A DNA stretch of 64,000 nucleotides. Source: an uncultured Rhizobiaceae group bacterium. Its GTDB lineage: Bacteria; Pseudomonadota; Alphaproteobacteria; Rhizobiales; Rhizobiaceae. A program made the translations under genes and the position numbers. The stretch's first letter is position 1, and every line of letters begins with the position of its first letter. The DNA lies in contig CANMVS010000003.1 of assembly GCA_947501445.1 (NCBI GenBank), forward strand, positions 186,001 through 250,000, in the 5' to 3' direction. Positions 1-8,677 of the stretch are shown here, piece by piece. The notes under the pieces were generated by a model that worked only from the letters and a program-made list of their open reading frames with translations, made no database searches and was not told where the DNA came from.

Positions 1-3000
1 ATTGCGGCCGTGCACTGTCAGGAATATGGTTTTTTCCGGCTCACCCGTATTCCCGGTCTTTTCAACGTAGCGGATCGTAATTTTTTCACTCTCGCCCTGA
101 GCCAGGTCGTTGAACTGGGCTGGATTGATACTGACCTCGGATGAATGTTGGGAATATTCTACGGTTCGGCTGTTGTTTGACGATGACACACTCAGAACAC
201 CGTAACTGATCGTTGAGTCAGAACTATCTTTAAGAGACAATTGGACAGGCCCACTATCTTCCGTCACGCTAGTGGGGTTGTTACTGCTACTGCCGCCGCC
301 AATGCCACCAAGGCCTCCACCAATATCGATATAGACGGGGGGAGCAACCATGGGGGGAAAAACAACATCTCCTCCATCTCTTTGCACTTGAACAGGAATG
401 CTGTCATATCCATTATAACCGGCTGCGGGCTTGTAGGTGTATGAACCACCGGCGGCGATTGTCACCTGGCCACCATGGTCCGTGACAAAGGAACCTTCGA
501 CGAATGATTCATCGGGGTTTAGAGGAATGAAATCCAGCAGGTTGCCTGATGTCTCGGCATCTTCTTCGATGGTGACATCTGCCACCCCCTGCACGGTGAT
601 GGTAAAACTACCGGTTTGCTGATCACCATTGTCACCTTCTGCGCTGTATACGACGCTCACTGCTGCCGTCTCATCGGGACCGAGACGGGAACTGAACTGA
701 TCCGGATCAATTGAGAATTCCCCTGTTGCAGCATCAAAGGAGTACTGCAGGTCGTGATCCGGGAGGGTTGAATCAGTAAACAGAAGATCGATAATCACGC
801 CAGGTCCGACATCCGGATCGACTGCACTTGCCCGCAGGTCGAAAACAAGTGGGTCCTCATCTGTCCTTGCTGAACTGGTTTCAATCTGAGTAATCACAAG
901 TGGATCATTTCGGCCTTCGATCGTAATCGTTGTCGATTCTGGGGTACTACCACCATGACCGTCAGATATGTCGTAGCCGACGCTTACAGTTGCTGTTTCC
1001 CCGGCGGCCAAATAGTTGAACTGGCTGGTATCAAATCTGAAGTTTCCACCAAGGAGTGTGTGTTCCAACGTGTTGTTCCCGAAGTCAAAGTCGACGGAAA
1101 CGAAATACTCGCCTATGAACAATTGATCATCCTTATCCGGATCAGATGCGCTCTGCAGCAAATCGATCGTGAAGGGACCGGCATCTTCATTTGTCGTCGC
1201 AACTAAGGGCGTGCTGTCCGGATCGTCATTGGCACCAAGAATTTCGAACGTGTAAGGAACTGTATTTTCGGTGAAGCCGCCTTTACTGTCGGTAATCGCA
1301 TAGGAAACAGTCAGGGTTTCGCTGGTGTCAACGGAAAGATCGTTGAATTGTGCCGGGTCAATGGTCACATCGCCGCTATCGCGATCATAGTCAAATGCAA
1401 CGGTTCGTTCGCTATTGTCTGAGGAAATGAGCACTGATCTCAGGCTAATTATGTCTGTGTTGTCCGGATCATCAGTTCCGTTCAACAAATTGAACGTTAT
1501 GGGTGCATCATCTTCGCTTGTATCAGCTACAGCCGTTGGCGGAGTGATGATAGCTGGTGCATCATTGCGTCCTTCAACAACGAGTGTCGCCGTGTTGTGC
1601 GCAACGCCACCATTGCTGTCATAGACGTCGAACTCCACGGTTATCGTTTCCGTGGCGTTTTGCGGCAGATCATTAAACTGTGCAGGGTCAATGAGCAGGT
1701 CGCCTGGAGCCTGACCTAGTGACCATAATACTGTGCGCTCGCTATTGGATGATGTCACCTCGATATGCGTGATATTGAGCACATCGGATACATCGGCATC
1801 TTGTGCATTGTCGAGCAGACTGAAATTCAGCGGTGCGGCGTCCTCATGTAGAGGATCCAATAGGATGGGAACGACGGTGGGGGCATCATTACGCCCTTCA
1901 ATGACGATCACCACCGTATTGGGCGTAATGCCGCCCTTGCCGTCGACCACATTATAGTTAATCGTCAGGGTGACGGTCTCATTGACGGCAAGATCATTGA
2001 ATTGTCTCGGGTCGAGCATCAATTCGCCGGTTTCCGGGTTCAGATCAAGTGCGATTGGAGGTCCGGCTCTGTCGGAACTTACAATCACATTGGCGACATC
2101 CAGATCGTCATTCAGATCGGGGTCACTTGCCCCGGCCAGCAAATTGATGGTGATGGGCTCCATGTCTTCATGTATGCCTATCGGTTCTATGGGGGTCACA
2201 ACCGGCGGTCCATTGGTGCCGGTAACCTTTATTGTCACCGTCGCCTGCGCAACGTCTCCATTGGCATCTTCAACTTCATAGATGAAACTTACAGTCGTCA
2301 CATCACCTTCATTCAGGTCATTGAAACCACCGGCCGGATCGAAGCTGAAGCTGCCATCGGGCGCACCGGGAGCGCCTTCATTGAATACCAGTACGCCTTT
2401 GGACGGGCCTGAAACAAGACGGACAGCCTTGACAAGATCGGGGACAATATCATTGGCCAGAACGGAGCTAAATTCAATCGCGTCACTGTCCTCGCTGGTC
2501 GAAACCATATCATCGACAGCCGTAACGGGCTCATCGGAACCATCCAGCTCTTCATCATCGACAATAACCTTGAGATTCTCGAAGCGTGAAGCATCCAGGC
2601 CGAAGGCCGAAAACTGAAAGGTGCGCCCGTTGGCCTGTCCGTTCCAGGTGTTGGTGTTGTCCGATAAGAACTGCTGATAGGCCGCAATATCGGCCTGCAC
2701 GTCTTCTCGCATCCATTCGGAGCGGGTAAATGTCAGCGTCAGGGTGTCGATGCCGCTACCGCCGTTGTACCTATCGTGACTGCCATCGTTCAATGCCATT
2801 TGATAGATGGCTTCATCGTTGCCACGTCCGGCCAGGACAGTATCACTGCCGGCACCGCCAATCAGGGTGTCATCTGCATTGTGACGGTTCCACCAAAAAC
2901 CAAACCCGTCGCCGATCAGAACGTCATTGCCTTCACCGCCGTCCAGATGATCATTACCGCTACCGCCGATAAGGAAGTCGTTTCCCGCACCACCTGACAA

Positions 3001-3108
3001 TTTGTCATCGCCAGCGAGGCCGAAGAGCCAGTCGCTGAGCGCGCCTCCATTCAATGTGTCATTGCCCCAGGTGCCAAACTGCCTGGAAAAAGAAGATCTG
3101 CGTGCCAT
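1..3108 (-). CDS. RTX/VCBS-repeat surface or secreted protein, 3' end outside window
   Basis: The minus-strand frame is open without a stop from the ATG at 3108 to base 1, so at least 1036 residues are present and the C-terminus is missing. A GGAGG ribosome site lies 7 bases before the ATG. Residues about 20-110 carry RTX glycine-aspartate nonapeptides (GGAGNDFLIGGSGNDHLDGG), which bind calcium in this family. After a spacer of about 80 residues come six or more VCBS/cadherin-like repeats of about 100 residues, each ending in a motif such as VEGRNDAP and carrying DPAQFNDL. No Sec signal peptide is visible, which fits type I secretion, whose signal would be at the unseen C-terminus. A role in adhesion, surface layer or biofilm is likely from the family. 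RTX blocks are more often C-terminal, so the order here is unusual. No secretion genes are visible nearby. Confidence 0.85.
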   Translation of the reverse strand, partial: MARRSSFSRQFGTWGNDTLNGGALSDWLFGLAGDDKLSGGAGNDFLIGGSGNDHLDGGEGNDVLIGDGFGFWWNRHNADDTLIGGAGSDTVLAGRGNDEAIYQMALNDGSHDRYNGGSGIDTLTLTFTRSEWMREDVQADIAAYQQFLSDNTNTWNGQANGRTFQFSAFGLDASRFENLKVIVDDEELDGSDEPVTAVDDMVSTSEDSDAIEFSSVLANDIVPDLVKAVRLVSGPSKGVLVFNEGAPGAPDGSFSFDPAGGFNDLNEGDVTTVSFIYEVEDANGDVAQATVTIKVTGTNGPPVVTPIEPIGIHEDMEPITINLLAGASDPDLNDDLDVANVIVSSDRAGPPIALDLNPETGELMLDPRQFNDLAVNETVTLTINYNVVDGKGGITPNTVVIVIEGRNDAPTVVPILLDPLHEDAAPLNFSLLDNAQDADVSDVLNITHIEVTSSNSERTVLWSLGQAPGDLLIDPAQFNDLPQNATETITVEFDVYDSNGGVAHNTATLVVEGRNDAPAIITPPTAVADTSEDDAPITFNLLNGTDDPDNTDIISLRSVLISSDNSERTVAFDYDRDSGDVTIDPAQFNDLSVDTSETLTVSYAITDSKGGFTENTVPYTFEILGANDDPDSTPLVATTNEDAGPFTIDLLQSASDPDKDDQLFIGEYFVSVDFDFGNNTLEHTLLGGNFRFDTSQFNYLAAGETATVSVGYDISDGHGGSTPESTTITIEGRNDPLVITQIETSSARTDEDPLVFDLRASAVDPDVGPGVIIDLLFTDSTLPDHDLQYSFDAATGEFSIDPDQFSSRLGPDETAAVSVVYSAEGDNGDQQTGSFTITVQGVADVTIEEDAETSGNLLDFIPLNPDESFVEGSFVTDHGGQVTIAAGGSYTYKPAAGYNGYDSIPVQVQRDGGDVVFPPMVAPPVYIDIGGGLGGIGGGSSSNNPTSVTEDSGPVQLSLKDSSDSTISYGVLSVSSSNNSRTVEYSQHSSEVSINPAQFNDLAQGESEKITIRYVEKTGNTGEPEKTIFLTVHGRN

Positions 3109-3585
3109 GTCTTGCCTCCGTCGTCGTAACTGCGGACATGCCGACACGCCATCATGTGTGAGGTCGCTCAATCGGCAGTAGAGTTAAACTATCATTTTCA
3201 GTGAGGTTATATATAACGTGACAACCGTATAATGCAACAATAAATTAAGTATTCATTGTATTGCCTTAAAAATAAGCATTCTCCGTAATGATTTTAAATA
3301 GTATTTGTGTCCATCTGTTGCGCACAAGGTGGAAAAATATATGACATGACGTCCACAGTACTCAGTCAACAATATTACTGGTTGTAATAAATGTTGAAAT
3401 TTGACGCAGGTTAGATTGTCGGAAGAATTGTGTGATTTTCTGTAATGTATATGTGTAAATGCTTGTAAATATAGAGTGTCGTGCGCAAAGCAAGCGCTGA
3501 AAAATCACATCGATTGTTTCAATGTACAGGATACACCTGGTTCTGCTTGAGGGGCGGATTGTTGATCAAAACCCCGACCTGGTAC
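3109..3585. other. AT-rich intergenic region upstream of the RTX/VCBS gene
   Basis: This 477-base stretch separates the start of the RTX/VCBS gene from the end of the LysR gene. It is much richer in A and T than its neighbours, especially 3180-3480. It must hold the RTX gene promoter and probably long-range regulatory sites. I see no convincing ORF, RNA gene or terminator in it. The LysR gene reads towards the RTX gene, so any read-through would be sense for the RTX gene. Confidence 0.5.
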
Positions 3586-4467
3586 CTACTGGAAAGAAGC
3601 CCTGTCGGCTTCCGTTTCCTGAGCAATGAAATCGACAACGGCTTTGATCCTGCGAATATCGCGCAGGTTCTCGTGATAGACAATCCAATAGGCGCGATCG
3701 ACCTGTTTGTGCGGCAGGACAGGCACAAGGTCATCGTGCGGGCGCGCCAGAAACTTGTGCAATATGCCGATACCGGCGCCTGCACGCACAGCCTCAACCT
3801 GCCCCAGTACCGCTGAAATTTCGAAATCAGATTCCCAGTTTCGCACGAAATCCGAACGATAGTGTAACCGGGGAGAGATGATCAGGTCTTCCACATAGCC
3901 GATCAACCGATGGTTTTTCAGGGATTCATCATTCTGCGGCATGCCGAATTCGGCGATATAGTGTTTGGAGGCATAGAGGCCCAAGGCGTAGTCAACCAGT
4001 TTGCGGGTGATCAGTCGGCCGGTGTCAGGGCGTTCAACAGTAATCAGAATATCGGCTTCACGGCGCGAAAGCGAAAAGCTCTGCGGCACTGGCACAAGCT
4101 GGATTTTGAGGCCCGGGTAACGTCTGGTCAGATCGCCAAGGCGCGGGGCCAGAAAGGATATGCCGTATCCATCCGTTGCGCCAATACGTACAGCGCCTGC
4201 GACTTCAGTGTCCGTCATCCCCACCGCAGCGCGGGCCGATAGCATTTCAGCCTCCATACGTTCGGCAGCGTTCTGGAATGCCTCTCCTTCGGGTGTCAGG
4301 TCACAGCCATTGGTTCTGCGGATAAGCAGCTTTGATTGCAGGGCCGCCTCCAGCGCGGAGACCCGGCGGCTGACTGTGGCATGGTTGAGATCCAGCCGCC
4401 GCGAGGCGGCAAGTATCTGCCCGCTGCGCGCAACGGCCAGAAATATGCGTACATCGTCCCAATTCAT
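3586..4467 (-). CDS. LysR-family transcriptional regulator divergent from mmsA
   Basis: A 293-residue LysR-type regulator. The N-terminal winged helix-turn-helix covers residues 1-60 (WDDVRIFLAVARSGQ, then LNHATVSRRVSALE), followed by a periplasmic-binding-like effector domain. I chose the ATG at 4467 because it starts exactly at the conserved MNWDDVRIF and has an AGGA ribosome site about 9 bases upstream. An upstream in-frame ATG at 4518 would add 17 residues with no family match. It is transcribed away from mmsA with 126 bases between the two starts, the classic layout for a LysR regulator and its target. Control of mmsA, and so of valine or propionate-related metabolism, is an inference. 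The effector is unknown. Confidence 0.88.
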   Translation of the reverse strand: MNWDDVRIFLAVARSGQILAASRRLDLNHATVSRRVSALEAALQSKLLIRRTNGCDLTPEGEAFQNAAERMEAEMLSARAAVGMTDTEVAGAVRIGATDGYGISFLAPRLGDLTRRYPGLKIQLVPVPQSFSLSRREADILITVERPDTGRLITRKLVDYALGLYASKHYIAEFGMPQNDESLKNHRLIGYVEDLIISPRLHYRSDFVRNWESDFEISAVLGQVEAVRAGAGIGILHKFLARPHDDLVPVLPHKQVDRAYWIVYHENLRDIRRIKAVVDFIAQETEADRASFQ

Positions 4468-4593
4468 CTCGTTGCTTCCTGCAGGCGCATCAAACAGCGA
4501 ACATCTATTTATGCACAACGGTTACGAAAACATGCGCGTTGATTTTCATAAATTATAGCGCACAATGCCGCCAACAGGTCAATGGAGGTTTTC

Positions 4594-6090
4594 ATGCGTG
4601 ATATAGGACATTACATCGGTGGACAGAATGTCGCCGGAACGAGCGGGCGCACTGCAGATGTGTTGCAGCCCATGGATGGCACCGTGCAGGGCAAGGTCGC
4701 ATTGGCCAATGCCGCAGAAATGCGCGCCGCTGTTGAAAATGCCAAGGCGGCACAGCCTGCCTGGGCTGCGACGAACCCGCAACGCCGTGCCAGGATCTTC
4801 ATGAAATTCCTCGATTTGGTGCACGCCGAATATGACTCGCTTGCGGAAATTCTGGCGCGCGAACATGGCAAGACCATTCCCGATGCCAAGGGCGATATTC
4901 AACGCGGCCTTGAAGTTGTGGAGTTTTGCATAGGTGCACCGCACTTGATGAAGGGTGAATTCACCGATGGTGCGGGTCCCGGCATTGATGTCTATTCCAT
5001 GCGCCAGGCGCTGGGTGTTGTTGCGGGCATTACGCCATTCAATTTTCCGGCAATGATCCCGCTCTGGAAAATTGCCCCGGCACTGGCTGTGGGCAATGCC
5101 TTCATTCTAAAACCCTCTGAGCGCGATCCCGGCGTGCCGATGCGCATTGCTGAACTGTTCAGCGAAGCCGGCCTGCCGGATGGCATTTTGAATGTGGTCA
5201 ATGGCGACAAGGAAGCTGTGGATGCCATTTTGGATGATCCTGATATTCAGGCCATCGGATTTGTCGGCTCGACGCCGATTGCACATTACATCTACAGCCG
5301 CGGATGCGACAAAGGCAAAAGGGTTCAGTGCTTTGGTGGTGCCAAGAACCACATGATTATCATGCCTGATGCCGACATGGAGCAGACCGTTGATGCGTTG
5401 ATCGGTGCAGGCTATGGCTCCGCAGGTGAACGTTGCATGGCAATTTCGGTTGCTGTGCCTGTTGGTCAGCAGACCGCTGATCGCCTGGTTGAAGCACTGA
5501 TTCCGCGCGTTGAAAGCCTGAAAGTCGGGCCGTCGACCGATCCATCAGCAGATTTTGGCCCGCTGGTCACCCAGCAGGCGCTTGACCGTGTCAAAGGCTA
5601 TGTTGATGTGGGTATCGAAGAGGGCGCCAACCTGGTGGTTGATGGCCGTGACTTCACCCTGCAGGGCTATGAGAACGGCTACTACATGGGCGGTTGTCTG
5701 TTTGACAATGTGACCCCTGACATGCGCATCTACAAGGAAGAGATTTTTGGTCCGGTTTTATCCGTTGTGCGGGCTGATACCTATGAAGATGCATTGAAGC
5801 TGCCAAGCGAACATGAATATGGCAATGGTGTTGCAATCTTTACCCGTGACGGAGATGCCGCACGTGATTTTGCTTCGCGCGTTCAAGTCGGCATGGTTGG
5901 CATCAACGTGCCGATCCCGGTCCCGATTGCCTATTACACGTTCGGTGGTTGGAAGGGCTCTTCCTTTGGTGATCTCAATCAGCATGGACCGGATGCGTTC
6001 CGTTTCTACACCAAGACAAAGACCGTCACGTCCCGTTGGCCATCAGGTGTCAAGGATGGCGCAGAATTTGTCATCCCGACAATGAGCTGA
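4594..6090 (+). CDS. mmsA: CoA-acylating methylmalonate-semialdehyde dehydrogenase
   Basis: A 498-residue aldehyde dehydrogenase of the MMSDH branch, which oxidises methylmalonate or malonate semialdehyde with NAD+ and CoA to propionyl- or acetyl-CoA. It acts in valine, beta-alanine and inositol breakdown. The catalytic cysteine is C281 in GSAGERCMA. The cofactor region has ITPFNFPAMIPLW and GFVGSTPIA. GGAKNHMI places Asn where other aldehyde dehydrogenases carry their general-base Glu, a hallmark of the CoA-dependent MMSDH type. Length is typical of the family. The ATG at 4594 was chosen because GGAGG at 4584-4588 precedes it by 5 bases; the in-frame ATG at 4582 overlaps that site. A divergent LysR gene probably regulates it, and a strong terminator follows. 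Confidence 0.95.
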   Translation: MRDIGHYIGGQNVAGTSGRTADVLQPMDGTVQGKVALANAAEMRAAVENAKAAQPAWAATNPQRRARIFMKFLDLVHAEYDSLAEILAREHGKTIPDAKGDIQRGLEVVEFCIGAPHLMKGEFTDGAGPGIDVYSMRQALGVVAGITPFNFPAMIPLWKIAPALAVGNAFILKPSERDPGVPMRIAELFSEAGLPDGILNVVNGDKEAVDAILDDPDIQAIGFVGSTPIAHYIYSRGCDKGKRVQCFGGAKNHMIIMPDADMEQTVDALIGAGYGSAGERCMAISVAVPVGQQTADRLVEALIPRVESLKVGPSTDPSADFGPLVTQQALDRVKGYVDVGIEEGANLVVDGRDFTLQGYENGYYMGGCLFDNVTPDMRIYKEEIFGPVLSVVRADTYEDALKLPSEHEYGNGVAIFTRDGDAARDFASRVQVGMVGINVPIPVPIAYYTFGGWKGSSFGDLNQHGPDAFRFYTKTKTVTSRWPSGVKDGAEFVIPTMS

Positions 6091-6110
6091 TTTTTCACGC
6101 ACTGAATTTT

Positions 6111-6138
6111 AAACGCCCGCCTTTTGGTGGGCGTTTTT
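6111..6138 (+). terminator. Rho-independent terminator after mmsA
   Basis: Twenty bases after the mmsA stop, an inverted repeat pairs AAACGCCCGCC with GGTGGGCGTTT around a four-base TTTT loop (one G-T pair), and a T-run follows. This is a standard intrinsic terminator for mmsA. Confidence 0.9.
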
Positions 6139-6211
6139 ATTTGAGAGCAACAATCGGAGTGCGTGGCAGATCAGTTTTTTGCATTTTCCATTTGGCAAAA
6201 GGAGAATGATA

Positions 6212-6682
6212 ATGCCGGTAATATTCAAAGCACTTGATACGAAACATGTAAGAGCACTTCAGGCAGGTGGCCCTGATAGCAATGGGCAGATACCTGAAAA
6301 GCTGGTTTCAGATGGTGGTGGTAATCCGTGTCGCCATTGTCTTGAGGATATCGCCGAAGGTGAGACCATGCTGGCCCTTGGCAACCGGCCTTTTGAAAAT
6401 CTCCAGGCCTATGCGGAATGTGGACCGATATTTCTGTGTGCCGAGCCGTGCGAACGCAACCCTGATAGTGCTGAATTACCACCCATTGTGGCCTCACGCC
6501 CCAGATTCATTGTCCGTGGCTACACCGCTGACGACCGTATCAGTTACGGCACCGGCGGTGTCATTGAAACGGATGATATTGAAACACGCTGCAAAGAGAT
6601 ATTCGCAGATCCGATGGTTGATTTCGTCCACATTCGATCAACGCAGAACAATTGCTACTTCTGCCGAGTCGAACGGGGATAA
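6212..6682 (+). CDS. DUF1203 domain-containing protein
   Basis: A 156-residue cytoplasmic protein matching the DUF1203 family. Visible family features are the CRHCLEDIAEGE segment near residue 45, NRPFENLQAYAECGPIF about 20 residues later, and IVRGYTADDRI in the second half. The family has no established biochemical function; the conserved cysteines and acidic residues suggest a metal site, but that is inference. The ATG at 6212 sits 7 bases after an AAAGGAG ribosome site. The in-frame ATG at 6206 is too close to it, and an ORF start at 6179 lacks support. It is isolated: downstream of the mmsA terminator and convergent with pgi. Confidence 0.8.
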   Translation: MPVIFKALDTKHVRALQAGGPDSNGQIPEKLVSDGGGNPCRHCLEDIAEGETMLALGNRPFENLQAYAECGPIFLCAEPCERNPDSAELPPIVASRPRFIVRGYTADDRISYGTGGVIETDDIETRCKEIFADPMVDFVHIRSTQNNCYFCRVERG

Positions 6683-6727
6683 TGTCACACACGCCGGTTT
6701 GTCGCGATCTGCCGCATTCCCACGGTA

Positions 6728-8362
6728 TTAAACCTGTTGCTCATGGCGGATGAAGGCAACCAGTCCTGCGGTTGAACTGTCGTGGGTGTCGGCATTCGTT
6801 TTGCCCTCCACAACAGGCAATAGCGCTGTGGCCAGTTCCTTGCCAAGCTCCACACCCCATTGGTCAAAGGCATTGATGCCGTATAGCTGTGCTTCGACAA
6901 AAACCCTGTGCTCATAAAGCGCAATCAACCGTCCGAGCGTATAAGGGGTCAACTGGCGATGAACAAGTGTTGTGGATGGCCGATTACCGGCAAATACCTT
7001 GTGTGGTGCCAGGTTCTCCACATCCTTCGTCCCTGCTGCCTGCAGTAATTTGCGTGCTTCATCCAATGTCCTGCCGCGCATAAGGGCCTCGGACTGAGCC
7101 AGGCAGTTTGATACGAGCAGGGCGTGTTGGTGAGCAAGGTCCGGCTCATGTCCAATCGCCGCAACGATGAATTCAACCGGAATAATGTCGCTGCCCTGAT
7201 GCAACAGCTGGAAGAAGGCATGCTGGCTGTTTGTACCAGGCTCTCCCCATACAAGTGGTCCTGACGGGCCGCCCAGCGCAGCGCCATCAATTGTCACACT
7301 TTTGCCGTTGGATTCCATATCCAGTTGCTGCAGATAGGCTGGCAACCGCAACAGTCTTTGATCATAGGGGATGACCGCGCGCGATACATGGCCACAGACC
7401 GCCCGGTTGTAAAAACCGATCAACCCCAGCAACATTGGCAGGTTTCGCATCGTCGGGGCTGATTGAAAATGCCTGTCCATCGCATGCGCCCCGGCAAGAA
7501 ACTGGCGAAACTGGTCGGGGCCAATCGCCAGCATGAGCGGCAGACCGATGGCGGACCAGATGGAATAGCGCCCGCCAACAAAATCCCAAAAGCCAAATAC
7601 CCGCTCTGCCCTTACGCCGAAATCGGCAACTTTTTCCAGCGCGGTTGAAACGGCCACAAAATGATCAGCAACAGCGCCGTCACCCAGCGATTGTGAAATC
7701 CATTGCCTGGCTGTCGCAGCGTTGGTCATGGTTTCAATTGTTGTGAATGTTTTGGATGCGATGATGATCAGTGTGGTTTCGGGCTCCAGAGCTGCAAGGG
7801 TATCCGCGATATGAGCGCCATCTATATTGGAGACAAAATGCGCACGTGGGCCATCGCACCAGGGCGTCAGGGCAAGGCAGGTCATGGCCGGGCCAAGATC
7901 GGACCCCCCGATGCCAATATTGACCACATCGGTAAACTGTTTGCCGGTCGCGCCGGTCATCGACCCGTCACGCACCTGATTGCCAAAAGATGTCATGGCA
8001 TCAAGCACTGAGCGGATTTGCGGCATTACATCGATGCCCTCATCCATGACGCGGTCAAAGGACGTGTTGCGCAGCGCAGTATGCAATACGGCGCGATCCT
8101 CGGTGGTATTGATGTGCTCCCCGGCGAACATGGCATCCCGCCGTTCTGCAACACAAGCGGCCTGTGCCAGTTCAACAAGCAACTGCATTGTCCGCTCATC
8201 AACGCTGCATTTTGAATAGTCGAGCAACAGATCATCAAGTCGGGCGGTGTATTTGTCAAACCGCCTGCTGTCAGCGTCAAAGGCGGCACGCATATCAAGG
8301 GGGGCTGCTGCGTCGTGGCGAGCCTGCAGCTCTGTGAGGATTTGCTCAAATTGCGGTGTCAT
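6728..8362 (-). CDS. pgi: Glucose-6-phosphate isomerase
   Basis: A 544-residue phosphoglucose isomerase interconverting glucose 6-phosphate and fructose 6-phosphate in the cytoplasm. Both family signatures are present: [15 protein letters not shown] in the middle and [17 protein letters not shown] near the C-terminus. The phosphate-binding region has [13 protein letters not shown] and [13 protein letters not shown]. Length matches the bacterial family. An AGG ribosome site lies 8 bases before the ATG. It is on the same strand as fadD upstream but separated by 315 bases that contain an intergenic repeat, so it probably has its own promoter. It converges with the DUF1203 gene, leaving only 45 bases between stops. 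Confidence 0.97.
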   Translation of the reverse strand: MTPQFEQILTELQARHDAAAPLDMRAAFDADSRRFDKYTARLDDLLLDYSKCSVDERTMQLLVELAQAACVAERRDAMFAGEHINTTEDRAVLHTALRNTSFDRVMDEGIDVMPQIRSVLDAMTSFGNQVRDGSMTGATGKQFTDVVNIGIGGSDLGPAMTCLALTPWCDGPRAHFVSNIDGAHIADTLAALEPETTLIIIASKTFTTIETMTNAATARQWISQSLGDGAVADHFVAVSTALEKVADFGVRAERVFGFWDFVGGRYSIWSAIGLPLMLAIGPDQFRQFLAGAHAMDRHFQSAPTMRNLPMLLGLIGFYNRAVCGHVSRAVIPYDQRLLRLPAYLQQLDMESNGKSVTIDGAALGGPSGPLVWGEPGTNSQHAFFQLLHQGSDIIPVEFIVAAIGHEPDLAHQHALLVSNCLAQSEALMRGRTLDEARKLLQAAGTKDVENLAPHKVFAGNRPSTTLVHRQLTPYTLGRLIALYEHRVFVEAQLYGINAFDQWGVELGKELATALLPVVEGKTNADTHDSSTAGLVAFIRHEQQV

Positions 8363-8483
8363 GTGCGTACCTGTCTGATAAAGGCCTGTTGCAATTTTCC
8401 TGATTCAGGAAAAATGGAAACCGCGCGCATAAATGACATCAGCCCGTCCGCTGTTCAAGTCGTATGCACAAAGAAGTGTACGC

Positions 8484-8584
8484 AGATCGTTTCACGTTTT
8501 GTCAGAAACGGGACAACGGTTTCAGCCTTTGATTTTGTTGATGCATTCAGATTTTGCCGGTTCCGACAAAACCTGAATTGCTCT
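8484..8584 (-). repeat. Dispersed ~100-bp palindromic intergenic repeat, copy A
   Basis: This is an almost full-length copy, inverted relative to copies C, D and E of the window. It lies in the 315-base gap between the end of fadD and the start of pgi (8363-8677), which otherwise holds no gene I can support. The left part contains CGTTTCACGTTTTGTCAG and the right part ATTCAGATTTTGCCGG with its partner AAAACCTGAAT. It differs from copy E at only a handful of positions by eye. Such elements behave as REP- or MITE-like non-autonomous repeats. Its hairpin could end fadD transcripts. Confidence 0.85.
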
Positions 8585-8677
8585 GGAATGCGGGTATTGC
8601 TCCAGCGGTGACACTTTCATACGTCTTGCAGGTGCGCCATTGTCTGGCACACCTGTGGTAACCGTTTTACCGGTCGC

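Noticed and set aside
1-3000. Many plus-strand ORFs of 60-136 residues across the first 3 kb
   Set aside because: They are shadows of the open minus-strand RTX/VCBS frame, lack ribosome sites and have low-complexity translations.
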